NCBI GenBank assembly: GCA_964448045.1
Contig: CAYUVF010000047.1
Span: 1-37,354, forward strand
Source: CAYUVF01 sp964448045
GTDB taxonomy: Bacteria; Bacteroidota; Rhodothermia; Rhodothermales; Salinibacteraceae
Direction: 5' to 3'
Length of the DNA: 37,354 bases
Shown: in pieces, positions 29,254 through 36,778 of the stretch
Layout of the letters: the number at the start of each line of letters is the position of its first letter
Position numbering within the stretch: the first letter of the stretch is position 1
Program-made: the position numbers and the translations under genes
Notes under the pieces: model-generated
The model's database searches: none
Told to the model about the DNA's origin: nothing
What the model saw: only the letters and a program-made list of their open reading frames with translations

Positions 29254-32200
29254 TTATGCGTTGTGCGAGAGAGCTGATGAATCGTGCGAAACAGCGCCTC
29301 CAGCCGGCTCAGTGCCATCGTCCGACGCGTCGACTCCCCCGGAACCTGATAGCGCCTCTCGCAGCCGCAAGCGCTGGATGAGCATGTACGCCGCCGGCAG
29401 CACGACGAGCGTCAGCAGCGCGGCGCTGAAGAGTCCGCCCACCATCGGTGTGGCGAGGCGCTGCATCACCTGCGAACCCGTGCCGCCCGCGAACATCAGC
29501 GGGAGCAGGCCGAAGAACGTCGTGAACACGGTCATCAGGAGCGGACGCACGCGCATCACGGAGCCCTCTTCGAGCGCGCTGCGGAGCGCGTCCGGCGAGG
29601 TCATCCGCCCCTCGCGCCGGTACCGCTCGATGGCCTCGTCGAGGTAGACGAGCATCACGACGCCCAACTCCGCGGCCAGTCCGGCCACGGCGATGAACCC
29701 GACACCCACGGCGATGCTCATGTTGAAGTTGAGCGCCCACATCAGCCACGCGGCGCCCACGAGGCAGAACGGCAGCAGCCCGAGGAGCAGCGCCGACTTC
29801 ATCGCGCTCCGGAAGTGCAGGAACAGCAGCAGGAAGATGATGGCCAGCGTGATGGGCACGAGGAGCTGCAGCCGCTCGTTGGCGCGCTCCATGTACTGAT
29901 ACTGCCCGCTCCACGTCAGCGCGTAGCCCGGCGGCAGGTCGAGTTCGTTGCGGATCACGTCGCGCGCGGTCTGCACGTACGAGCCGATGTCCGTGTTGTC
30001 GGCGAGATCGACGAAGACCCACGCGTTCGGGCGGGCCTGTTCGCTCTTAATCATGGGCGGGCCCTCGACGCGCGAGAGCGTCGCCAGCTGACCGAGCGGC
30101 ACTTCGCCGCCGGTGGGCAGCGGCACGCGCACGGCACGCAGCGCCGGGAGGTTGTCGCGCAGCGCCCGTGGGTAGCGGACGTTCACGGAAAAGCGCTCCA
30201 GGCCCTCGACGGTCGTCGTCACCGGCATCCCGCCGATGGCCGTCTGGATGATGTCCTGCACGTCGCCCGTGGTGAGGCCGTAGCGGGCGGCCTGCTCGCG
30301 GCGGATGTCGATGTCGAGGAACGTGCCGCCCATCACCCGCTCGGCGTAGACCGACTGCGTGCCCGCCAGCGGCGCGAGCGCGGCTTCCACCTGCTCACCG
30401 AGCCGCTCCAGCGTGCGCAGGTCCTCGCCGGCGATCTTGATGCCCACGGGCGTTTTGATGCCGGTGGCCAGCATGTCGGTGCGCGCCTCGATGGGCTGCG
30501 TCCACGCGTTCGTGAGCCCCGGGATCTGCAGCGCGGCGTTCATCTCACTGATGAGCTGCTGCCGCGTCATGCCGTCGCGCCACTCATCCTGCGGCTTCAG
30601 GATGATGGTCGTCTCCAGCATCGACAGCGGCGCCGGATCGGTGGCCGTCGCGGCGCGGCCCGCTTTGCCGAAGACGGATTGGACCTCGGGGAAGCTCGCG
30701 ATGATGCGGTCCGTCTGCTGCAAGATCTCCTTCGCCTTCTGCGGCGAGACGCCGGGTAGCGTCGTCGGCATGTAGAGCAGATCGCCCTCGTTGAGCGGCG
30801 GCATGAACTCGGAGCCGATCTGCGGGAACGGGACGATCTCCTTGCCGACCGTCATGCGCTGCAGCGGGAGGAACGTCAGCCCCAGAATCACCGCGGCCCC
30901 GGCTAGCACCGTGCCCGGCCGCTTCAGCACGGCGCGGATCACGGGGCGATACACGCGGATGAAGAACCGGGCGATGGGATTGTCGCGCTCGGCCCGGATG
31001 CGCCCCTTCACGAACGTAACCATGAGCGCCGGCACGAGCGTCACGGCCAGCAGCGACGCCGCCGCCATCGCGAACGTCTTCGTGAACGCCAGCGGCCGGA
31101 ACAGCCGCCCCTCCACCTCTTGCAGCGTGAACACCGGCAGGAAGCTGATCGTGACGATCAGCAGCGAAAAGAAGAGGCTGGGGCCCACTTCCTTCGCCGC
31201 GGCGATCACCGCCTCGATGCGCGTTTCATTGTCGATTTTCGATTGTCGATTGTCGATTGGTTCGTCCTCATTCGACATTTGAAAATCGTCATTCGACAAT
31301 TCGCCCTTGCTCCCATTCCCCCTTTCCCCCGCGCTCTCCCGCAATCGCTCCAGGTGTTTGTGCGCGTTTTCGACCATCACGAGCGAGGCGTCCACCATCA
31401 CGCCGATGGCGATGGCGATGCCGCCGAGGCTCATCACGTTGGCGTTGATGCCCAAGAGGTACATCACCAGCAGCGACGCCACGATGCCGACGGGCACGGT
31501 GACGAGCGCCACGAACGCGCTCCGTACGTGCAACAGGAAGAGGATCACGACGAGCGCCACGACGATCATCTCCTCGGTGAGCTGCGTCGTGAGCGTGGCG
31601 ATGGCGCGCTCAATGAGCGGCCGCCGGTTGTACTCGGTAACGACCTCGACGCCGGGCGGGAGGCTGGGCGCCAGCTCCGCGAGCCGCGCCTCCACGCGCT
31701 CGATCACCTCCATCGCGTTCTCGCCCGAGCGCATCACCACGACGCCGCCCACGACCTCGCCCTCGCCGTTCACGTCGGCGATGCCGCGCCGCAGCTCCGG
31801 CCCGGTCTGCACCCGCGCCACGTCACCGATCGTCAGCGGGGTCCCGCGGTCGGAGCGCAGCGCGACATTCCGGATGTCGTCCAATCCTTGCAGATAGCCC
31901 TTGCCGCGCACGATGAACTCGCGCTCGCCCATCTCCACGATCCGCCCGCCGACGTCCTGGTTGGAGCGCTGCAGCGCCGTTTTCACCTGCTTGATCGTGA
32001 GCCCGTACGCGGAGAGCGTCTGCGGGTCGACGACGACCTGGTACTGCTTCTCAAAGCCGCCGACCGCGGCGATCTCGGAGACGCCCTCCACGCCCTGCAG
32101 CTCGTACCGGAGAAAGAAATCCTGCATGGCGCGCAGCTCGGCCAGGTCGTGCTGGCCGGTCGTGTCGCGCAGCGAGTACTGGTACACCCATCCGACGCCG

Positions 32201-32601
32201 CTCGCATCCGGCCCGAGGGCGGGCTTGGCGGCATCGGGCAGGTCCTCGGCCACCGTGTTCAGGTATTCGAGCACGCGGCTGCGCGCCCAGTACATGTCGG
32301 TGCCGTCCTCGAAGATAACGTACACGAACGAGGTCCCGAACATCGAGTAGCCGCGGACGGTCTGCGCGTACGGCACCGACATCAGGGCCGTCGTGAGCGG
32401 ATAGGTGACCTGCTCCTCGACGACGTTCGGCCCCTGCCCCGGGTACTCCGTCTTGATGATGACCTGCGTCGGCGACAGGTCGGGGAAGGCGTCGACGGGC
32501 ATGTTCAGCGTCGCCCACGTCCCGGCTACGGCCAGCAGGAGCGTGAGCAGCCCGACGAGGAGCCGGTTCTCCGCGCTCCATTCGATGATCGATTTTAACA
32601 T
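29254..32601 (-). CDS. cusA: CusA-type heavy-metal RND efflux pump
   Basis: A 1115-residue inner-membrane RND transporter of the heavy-metal (HME) family, the proton-driven pump of a CusCBA system. It has the HME marks MPVDAFPDLSPTQV, TDMYWARSRVLEYLN, GGIAIAIGVMVDASLVMVENAHKHLE, FFSLLIVTISFLPVFTLQEVEGRLF, DMLATGIKTPVGIKIAG and WSGQYQYMERANERL. The ATG at 32601 (MLKSIIEWSAENR) is the usual start; the frame stays open to 32706 through repeat DNA. Near residues 427-460 the cytoplasmic loop after ENAHKHLERL is enlarged by a segment encoded by AATCGAC-type repeats, in frame. All core regions look intact, so the pump is probably functional. It lacks an upstream Shine-Dalgarno site. Confidence 0.95.
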   Translation of the reverse strand: MLKSIIEWSAENRLLVGLLTLLLAVAGTWATLNMPVDAFPDLSPTQVIIKTEYPGQGPNVVEEQVTYPLTTALMSVPYAQTVRGYSMFGTSFVYVIFEDGTDMYWARSRVLEYLNTVAEDLPDAAKPALGPDASGVGWVYQYSLRDTTGQHDLAELRAMQDFFLRYELQGVEGVSEIAAVGGFEKQYQVVVDPQTLSAYGLTIKQVKTALQRSNQDVGGRIVEMGEREFIVRGKGYLQGLDDIRNVALRSDRGTPLTIGDVARVQTGPELRRGIADVNGEGEVVGGVVVMRSGENAMEVIERVEARLAELAPSLPPGVEVVTEYNRRPLIERAIATLTTQLTEEMIVVALVVILFLLHVRSAFVALVTVPVGIVASLLVMYLLGINANVMSLGGIAIAIGVMVDASLVMVENAHKHLERLRESAGERGNGSKGELSNDDFQMSNEDEPIDNRQSKIDNETRIEAVIAAAKEVGPSLFFSLLIVTISFLPVFTLQEVEGRLFRPLAFTKTFAMAAASLLAVTLVPALMVTFVKGRIRAERDNPIARFFIRVYRPVIRAVLKRPGTVLAGAAVILGLTFLPLQRMTVGKEIVPFPQIGSEFMPPLNEGDLLYMPTTLPGVSPQKAKEILQQTDRIIASFPEVQSVFGKAGRAATATDPAPLSMLETTIILKPQDEWRDGMTRQQLISEMNAALQIPGLTNAWTQPIEARTDMLATGIKTPVGIKIAGEDLRTLERLGEQVEAALAPLAGTQSVYAERVMGGTFLDIDIRREQAARYGLTTGDVQDIIQTAIGGMPVTTTVEGLERFSVNVRYPRALRDNLPALRAVRVPLPTGGEVPLGQLATLSRVEGPPMIKSEQARPNAWVFVDLADNTDIGSYVQTARDVIRNELDLPPGYALTWSGQYQYMERANERLQLLVPITLAIIFLLLFLHFRSAMKSALLLGLLPFCLVGAAWLMWALNFNMSIAVGVGFIAVAGLAAELGVVMLVYLDEAIERYRREGRMTSPDALRSALEEGSVMRVRPLLMTVFTTFFGLLPLMFAGGTGSQVMQRLATPMVGGLFSAALLTLVVLPAAYMLIQRLRLREALSGSGGVDASDDGTEPAGGAVSHDSSALSHNA
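31228..31306. repeat. Heptamer repeat array embedded in the cusA coding region
   Basis: On the - strand, four near-perfect copies of the heptamer AATCGA(C/A) stand in tandem (31228-31256), followed by a looser array of CGAATGAC/ATTTTCAA-type words to about 31306. The + strand 18-mer at 31228-31245 is identical to 32630-32647 beside the four-helix-bundle gene. The 17-mer at 31235-31251 is the exact reverse complement of 33200-33216 on the other side of that gene. The array is in frame with cusA and encodes an Asn/Asp/Ser-rich loop (PIDNRQSKIDNE). Confidence 0.9.
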
Positions 32602-32720
32602 TGTCGATTGATGATTGTCGATCGTGTGGATTGTCGATTTTCGATTGGGGGATTGGTGGATTGGTGGATTGTTGAGCACAGAGCCAAGAATCACCCAATC
32701 CACCAATTGTCAATCATTCA
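32602..32720. repeat. Left flanking heptamer repeat array
   Basis: ATTGTCG, GATTGTCG and GATTGGTG words recur every 7-8 bases. The array starts at the cusA initiation codon; the - strand bases just before the ATG read AATCGACA. It ends about 75 bases before the four-helix-bundle gene. It shares an exact 18-mer with the array inside cusA. Confidence 0.85.
32652..32707. repeat. Long inverted repeat between cusB and cusA
   Basis: ATTGGTGGATTGG (32652-32664) is the exact reverse complement of CCAATCCACCAAT (32695-32707), a 13-bp stem with a 30-base loop. A shifted pairing (32660-32671 with 32696-32707) is also possible. In the cus transcript it would form shortly before cusA; in the antisense direction it precedes the four-helix-bundle gene. 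Confidence 0.8.
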
Positions 32721-32795
32721 ATTATGGGACGTTACGGGTGGCTGGATGGGCGTGTCTTCATTGCAGGCACCTGATTGACATCGCCACCGGACGTC

Positions 32796-33152
32796 ATGCA
32801 AGAGCAGCTGAAGGCGCGCACGAAGCGGTTTGCGATTGCCGTGTTTCGGTTTTCGGATACGTTGCCGGATCATCCGCAGTGTTGGGTGATTGGGAAGCAA
32901 CTCATGCGGTCGGCATCTTCGGTGGGAGCAAACTACCGGGCGGCGTGTCGTGCTCAGTCGCGGGCGGCGTTCGTCGCGAAGATGGCCATTGTGGAGGAAG
33001 AAGCCGATGAGTCCGCGTTTTGGCTGGAAGTCGTCGAAGAACTCGGCCACGCCTCGGCGAACGCTGTGCGCCCGCTCCTGCGGGAAGCCCGTGAGCTGAC
33101 GGCCATCGCCGCCGTCTCGAAGAAAACCGCCCGCCGCAACGGTGGGGATTGA
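32796..33152 (+). CDS. Four-helix-bundle protein (23S rRNA intervening-sequence/S23 family)
   Basis: A 118-residue helical protein of the four-helix-bundle family first seen in 23S rRNA intervening sequences and related to the Avd accessory protein of diversity-generating retroelements. Family traits are LKARTKRFAIAVFRFSDTLP near the start, then QLMRSASSVGANYRAACRAQS (the family signature around RSA-SVGANYREA), AFVAKMAIVEEEADESAFWLEVV and a C-terminal helix with RELTAI. The ATG at 32796 is preferred over a TTG at 32775 because the family usually starts a few residues before this segment. It is antisense to the cus operon and flanked by repeats. Function outside Avd is unknown; nucleic-acid binding is likely from its basic first helix. 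Confidence 0.88.
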   Translation: MQEQLKARTKRFAIAVFRFSDTLPDHPQCWVIGKQLMRSASSVGANYRAACRAQSRAAFVAKMAIVEEEADESAFWLEVVEELGHASANAVRPLLREARELTAIAAVSKKTARRNGGD

Positions 33153-33230
33153 CGATCCGAGGACTGCCGATTGGGAGATTGCCGATTGGGGGATTGAGGA
33201 ATCGACAATCGAAAATGGACAATCGTCAAT
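33153..33230. repeat. Right flanking heptamer repeat array
   Basis: The array begins at the four-helix-bundle stop and runs up to the cusB stop codon. First come GATTGGGAG/ATTGCCG/ATTGGGGG words, then five heptads AATCGAC, AATCGAA, AATGGAC, AATCGTC and AATTCAG (33200-33234, the last overlapping the cusB stop). Confidence 0.85.
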
Positions 33231-34601
33231 TCAGTGCGCGTGTCCTTGATGGCTATCCCTTTGCGGCTCCGGCATGGCCATCTCGTCCCCTCCCATCGTG
33301 TCCGCCATGGCACGAAGCGCACCGGTCAGGCGGGCTTCTGAGTCGATGAGGAACTGGGCGCTCGTCACGATGCGCTCGCCGCCGCTCAGTCCGCTGAGGA
33401 TTTGCACGCGCCCGTCCGCGGCGAGGCCGGTCTGCACGGGCACGGGCCGGAAGCGGCCGTCGCCCAGCGCCTGGATGACCACGTCGCGCTCGCCGGAGCT
33501 GACGATGGCGGCGTCCGGCACGAGCGGCGTCGGCGCCGTGCGGCCGCCGCGCAGCGTGACGGTGGCGTACATGCCGGGCTTGAGCGAACGGTCGGGGTTC
33601 GGCACCGTGACGCGCGCCTTCACCGTGCGCGTGTCGGGGTCGACGGTGTCATAGATGTAGTCGATGCGGCCCTCGACGGTGCGGCCGGGCGCGTACGGCA
33701 GTTCGACACGGGCGGTGCTGCCCTCCTCAATCCAGGCCAGGTCCTGCTCGTAGACGTCGACCATCAGCCAGAGGGCGCTGAGATCGGTGACGTGCATCAG
33801 CGTCTGGCCCGCCGTGATCTTCTGCCCCTCGGTCACATTCTTGCGCGTGACGGTGCCGGCGGACGGCGCATAAAAGGTAAGCGTACGCTGGGGCGTGCCG
33901 GTGGCGGCCAACCGCTCGATCTGCTCGTCCGAGACGTCCCAGTACGCGAGCCGGCGCTCGGCCGCCTGGACGAGCCGCTGGGCGCTGCCATCCTCTGTGC
34001 CGAGCCGCTCGGCGTTGCGAAGCGCCGTCAGGTACTCCTCCTGCGTGGCGACGAGCTCCGGGCTGTAGATGGCAAAGAGCGGATCGCCCGGCTGCACGCG
34101 GGCGCCCTCGTAATCGACGTGCAGCGTCTCGACCCAGCCGCTGATCTTGGGCGCGACGGCGTGCATCCGCTGCTCGTCCGCCTCGAAGCGCCCCGTCGTG
34201 CGCACCTGCCGCGTGAGGGGCTCAACGGCCACCGTCGTCGTGCGCACGCCGATATTTTGCAGCGTCAGGGGCGAGATGCGGACGGTACCTTCCTCCTGCT
34301 GGCCATCGACCTGCACGGGCGTCAGCGTCATGCCGCACACGGGGCAGTTGCCCGGCTCGTCCTGCACGATGTCCGGGTGCATGCCGCCCTGATAGACGAC
34401 GCCGTCGCCGTTCTCGTCGTAGGCAGCCAATCCGCTCGGTGCCGAGCGATCCGGCGTGCGGTCCGAGGTGGCAACCTCCGACGTGGAATCGCCCGCCGCT
34501 GCACCCGGGGAGGTGCTGGCATAGTTGAAAGCCGTCAGCAAGCCGCCGCCGAGAAGAACTCCGACGAGCAGGGCGGCCGTGATGATCAGTTTGTTTTTCA
34601 T
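33231..34601 (-). CDS. cusB: CusB-type periplasmic adaptor of the copper RND pump
   Basis: A 456-residue membrane-fusion protein linking CusA to the outer-membrane channel. It starts with a membrane anchor (residues 4-25). Residues 70-95 form a heavy-metal-binding domain reading YQGGMHPDIVQDEPGNCPVCGM; the first Cys of the usual YxCPMHP is Gly here, while the CPVCGM half is intact. Then come the barrel-sandwich and alpha-hairpin parts (GWVETLHVDYEGARVQPGD, YSPELVATQEEYLTALR), the beta-barrel (LWLMVDVYEQDLAWIEEG) and the membrane-proximal domain. The tail is Met/His-rich (GDEMAMPEP...HQGHAH). It lies 50 bases after cusC; the repeat cassette separates it from cusA. Confidence 0.94.
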   Translation of the reverse strand: MKNKLIITAALLVGVLLGGGLLTAFNYASTSPGAAAGDSTSEVATSDRTPDRSAPSGLAAYDENGDGVVYQGGMHPDIVQDEPGNCPVCGMTLTPVQVDGQQEEGTVRISPLTLQNIGVRTTTVAVEPLTRQVRTTGRFEADEQRMHAVAPKISGWVETLHVDYEGARVQPGDPLFAIYSPELVATQEEYLTALRNAERLGTEDGSAQRLVQAAERRLAYWDVSDEQIERLAATGTPQRTLTFYAPSAGTVTRKNVTEGQKITAGQTLMHVTDLSALWLMVDVYEQDLAWIEEGSTARVELPYAPGRTVEGRIDYIYDTVDPDTRTVKARVTVPNPDRSLKPGMYATVTLRGGRTAPTPLVPDAAIVSSGERDVVIQALGDGRFRPVPVQTGLAADGRVQILSGLSGGERIVTSAQFLIDSEARLTGALRAMADTMGGDEMAMPEPQRDSHQGHAH

Positions 34602-34652
34602 GGGGTTTGGGGTCTTGACGTGAAGCCGATGGCGGCATGGAGCGCCGTTGAT

Positions 34653-35948
34653 CTACGGGGTGCGTTCGCTGCGCGTGGTGACGCCCAGCGTGCGCTCCAG
34701 CGCGGCGGTGGTTTTGAGGAAGCGAGCGTACGTCGCCTCGGACTCCATCTGGAGCTGGAAGAGGGTCCGCTCGGCGTCGAGCAGGTCGAGGAAGTCGGTG
34801 CGGCCGGTGGAGTAGGAGTCCAGCGTCGCTTCGAGCGCGGTCTCGGCCTGCGGGATGAGCGTGTCGCGGATCAGCGTCAGTTGCCGCTGCTGCCGCTGAA
34901 GCTGCTGCTGCAGATCGGCCAGCTGCGTGCGGATGTCGAGCGCCAGCGCCTCCAGTTGCGTCTCGGCGCGGCGCGCTTCGATCTGGGCTTCGCTGACCTG
35001 CGCGTCCAGCTTGCCCCGCCAGAGCGGCACCTTGATGCCCAGGCTCATGGCGAGCGCGTCCCGCCCCGTCATCGTCGGCGTCAGGTCAGACGACTGAATG
35101 TCGACGTATTGGAGCCCGACGGTGACATCCGGCCAGAACGCTTTGCGAGCAAGCGCTTCCTCACGGTTCGCGCGCTGCTGGGTGCGGCGCAACGCCTCGG
35201 CCTCTGGGCGCTGCTGGAGCGCCGTCGCTACCGGATCGGGCGACGGGATATCCTCATCGGGCGGCGCTACACGGACGGCCCCGGACAGCCTCTCGGTGTC
35301 CGTGCGTCCCGTGAGGCGTGCCAGCCGCTGCTGGGCCGACGCGCGCTCCTCGGCCAACTGCTCCAGCCGCACCGTCAGCCGGCCCCGCTCGATCTGCGCC
35401 TTCAGGATCGCCTGCTGCGGGCCGCGCCCGACCTCATACTGCGCCGCGGCCGAGGATTCAAACCCCGCCAGCTCATCCTGGAACCGGCGGATGAGCCGCT
35501 CCTGCTCCTGTACGCGGTACAGCGTGTAGTACGCCTGTTTCACCCGCAGCGCGAGATCCTGGGCGACGGTCGCCGCGTCGGCGGAGGCTACGTCAGCGCG
35601 CAGGTCTGCGACCTCACCGCGCAGGCGGCGCGTGCCGGGCACGGGAATCGGCTGTTGGACTTGCCACAGCGATCGTTGCGGCCCGCGCGCCGTCACGATG
35701 GAATACGGCTGATAGGCCACGCCCAGTGTCGGATCGGGGAGGGCAGACGCTTGTTCGCGCTCCGTCCGCAGCGCGTCGGCCCGGAGCCGGGCTGCTCGCA
35801 ACGATGGGTTCGCGCCCTCGACCTCGCGGAGGAGTGCGTCGAGGCGCAAGACGGTCGTATCCGACGGCGCCGGTTGGGCGTGAACGGGCGAAAGGGGCGA
35901 CAGGGCGGCCGCGGCCAGGAGGGCCACGACGCGAAGCATACGGGACAT
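34653..35948 (-). CDS. cusC: TolC-family outer-membrane channel (CusC-like)
   Basis: A 431-residue outer-membrane efflux protein with a signal peptide (residues 1-25, ending VHAQ). It shows the two-repeat TolC pattern: LDALLREVEGANPSLRAARLRADAL, the long helix VKQAYYTLYRVQEQERLIRRF, a second repeat from PEAEALRRTQQRANREEALARKAFWPDVTVGLQY, and SYSTGRTDFLDLLDAERTLFQLQ near the C-terminus. No lipobox Cys is seen, unlike E. coli CusC. It is the first cus gene in transcription order, and its promoter must lie in the 285 bases upstream. Confidence 0.92.
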   Translation of the reverse strand: MSRMLRVVALLAAAALSPLSPVHAQPAPSDTTVLRLDALLREVEGANPSLRAARLRADALRTEREQASALPDPTLGVAYQPYSIVTARGPQRSLWQVQQPIPVPGTRRLRGEVADLRADVASADAATVAQDLALRVKQAYYTLYRVQEQERLIRRFQDELAGFESSAAAQYEVGRGPQQAILKAQIERGRLTVRLEQLAEERASAQQRLARLTGRTDTERLSGAVRVAPPDEDIPSPDPVATALQQRPEAEALRRTQQRANREEALARKAFWPDVTVGLQYVDIQSSDLTPTMTGRDALAMSLGIKVPLWRGKLDAQVSEAQIEARRAETQLEALALDIRTQLADLQQQLQRQQRQLTLIRDTLIPQAETALEATLDSYSTGRTDFLDLLDAERTLFQLQMESEATYARFLKTTAALERTLGVTTRSERTP

Positions 35949-36233
35949 AGAATCTGCTGCAGGTCCAGGGAGGAAACCATCCGAACGCCGGCGCTGAAGA
36001 GCTCAAGCGCCGGGATGAAGTTCGGTGCAGCAGCGCGCTGTGGGGACGCGGTTGTAACGACGTGACGATGACGTACCCCGTCCAACCGGATCGGGACAAA
36101 AGCGGAGTGGCTGACGCGGTCATCCCGATTGCCTTTTCAAGCACCCGGGTGCCCGATCAGCGTCGGACATGACTCCACCCAATCACTCGCACAAAACGAC
36201 CAGCCACCGACAGCACACTGCTGCCTGCAGCCA
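35949..36233. other. Gap upstream of cusC
   Basis: No supported gene. It should hold the cus promoter on the - strand. A perfect 12-bp palindrome GCACCCGGGTGC lies at 36141-36152, followed on the - strand by no T-run. I do not see a known copper-regulator box. Confidence 0.4.
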
Positions 36234-36692
36234 TCACAAGAGAAACGACGCCGTCTGGAGACGGATAGGGATGTGTATCTGGGGCGATGCCCACCGCTCC
36301 GCCAGCCCGTGAGCCCGTGGAGAGGATACGGCGACAAGCCGCGTGGCGACCTGCGTAGTGGGCACGGGTACTTCGGGCACGGCCAGCACCATCCGCTCCG
36401 CTTGGAGCACGGCAGGTGCCGACTCCTCCGCCACGGTGATGCACGTTGCATCGTCACAACCCGACGTGCTGTGCGGCGCGTCCGACGGGGCGGGCGCCTC
36501 GTCGTGACCGTGCAGGCAGGGCGCCGGCGCGTCAGGACCAGGTTCGTGCGATGCGTGCATGGCCGTTTGATCGGACGCAGCGGCCTCAGCGGGGGCGCAG
36601 ACCTGGCAGAGCACCGGCAGGCCCACGCTCAGCACCATCAGGGTGGCGAGCAGCGCGGGCAGCGTGCGGTATGTCCGGAGCGCGGAAATCAT
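36234..36692 (-). CDS. Secreted Cys/His-containing protein of unknown function
   Basis: A 152-residue protein not recognised. Residues 7-30 form a signal peptide or anchor (LPALLATLMVLSVGLPVLCQVCAPAEA). The mature part has short Cys/His clusters: CLHGHDEAP, and GCDDATC about 20 residues later, with His-bearing MHASHEPGP before them. The C-terminal half (AERMVLAVPEVPVPTTQ...) is Val/Pro-rich. It could bind metal, but that is inferred from composition and its place between a copper ATPase and cusC. The ATG at 36692 is preferred over 36734 because the signal peptide starts there. Confidence 0.6.
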   Translation of the reverse strand: MISALRTYRTLPALLATLMVLSVGLPVLCQVCAPAEAAASDQTAMHASHEPGPDAPAPCLHGHDEAPAPSDAPHSTSGCDDATCITVAEESAPAVLQAERMVLAVPEVPVPTTQVATRLVAVSSPRAHGLAERWASPQIHIPIRLQTASFLL

Positions 36693-36778
36693 GCGGGGCG
36701 GGTTATCTCGGTAGTCACGTGTCCAATTCGGCAATCAGGCGCGGAGTTCCGGCGTATTTCGTAACGAACTGAAGCTCC

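Larger units (their letters stand above)
32602..33230 (+). mobile_element. Putative repeat-flanked four-helix-bundle cassette
   Basis: A unit of about 630 bases fills the space between the cusB stop (33231) and cusA start (32601) and carries an oppositely oriented gene. The left flank (32602-32720) and right flank (33153-33230) are made of heptamer/octamer words built on AATCGAC and GATTGGGG. They share the exact 14-mer CGATTGGGGGATTG (32642-32655 and 33183-33196) in direct orientation. The right flank also holds five heptads starting AATCGACAATCGA. No transposase, integrase or target-site duplication is seen, so mobility is inferred from the disrupted operon and the repeat copy inside cusA. 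Confidence 0.5.

Noticed and set aside
31120..32598. Long + strand open frame opposite cusA
   Set aside because: Composition is His/Arg/Asp-rich without any motif, and it mirrors conserved CusA codons; a shadow.
32796..33152. Four-helix-bundle gene considered as part of a diversity-generating retroelement
   Set aside because: No reverse transcriptase, template repeat or variable-repeat target gene is in the window.
31228..33230. Heptamer arrays considered as a CRISPR array
   Set aside because: Units are 7-8 bp with no spacers of 25-40 bp and no cas genes nearby.
33402..36065. Very long open frame on the + strand opposite cusB and cusC
   Set aside because: The - strand genes have clear domains in every part; the + frame is His/Arg/Gly-rich with no domain, a GC-driven antisense shadow.
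36141..36152. GCACCCGGGTGC palindrome as a terminator or operator
   Set aside because: It has no loop, no T-run and no second copy; a 12-bp GC palindrome is not rare in GC-rich DNA.
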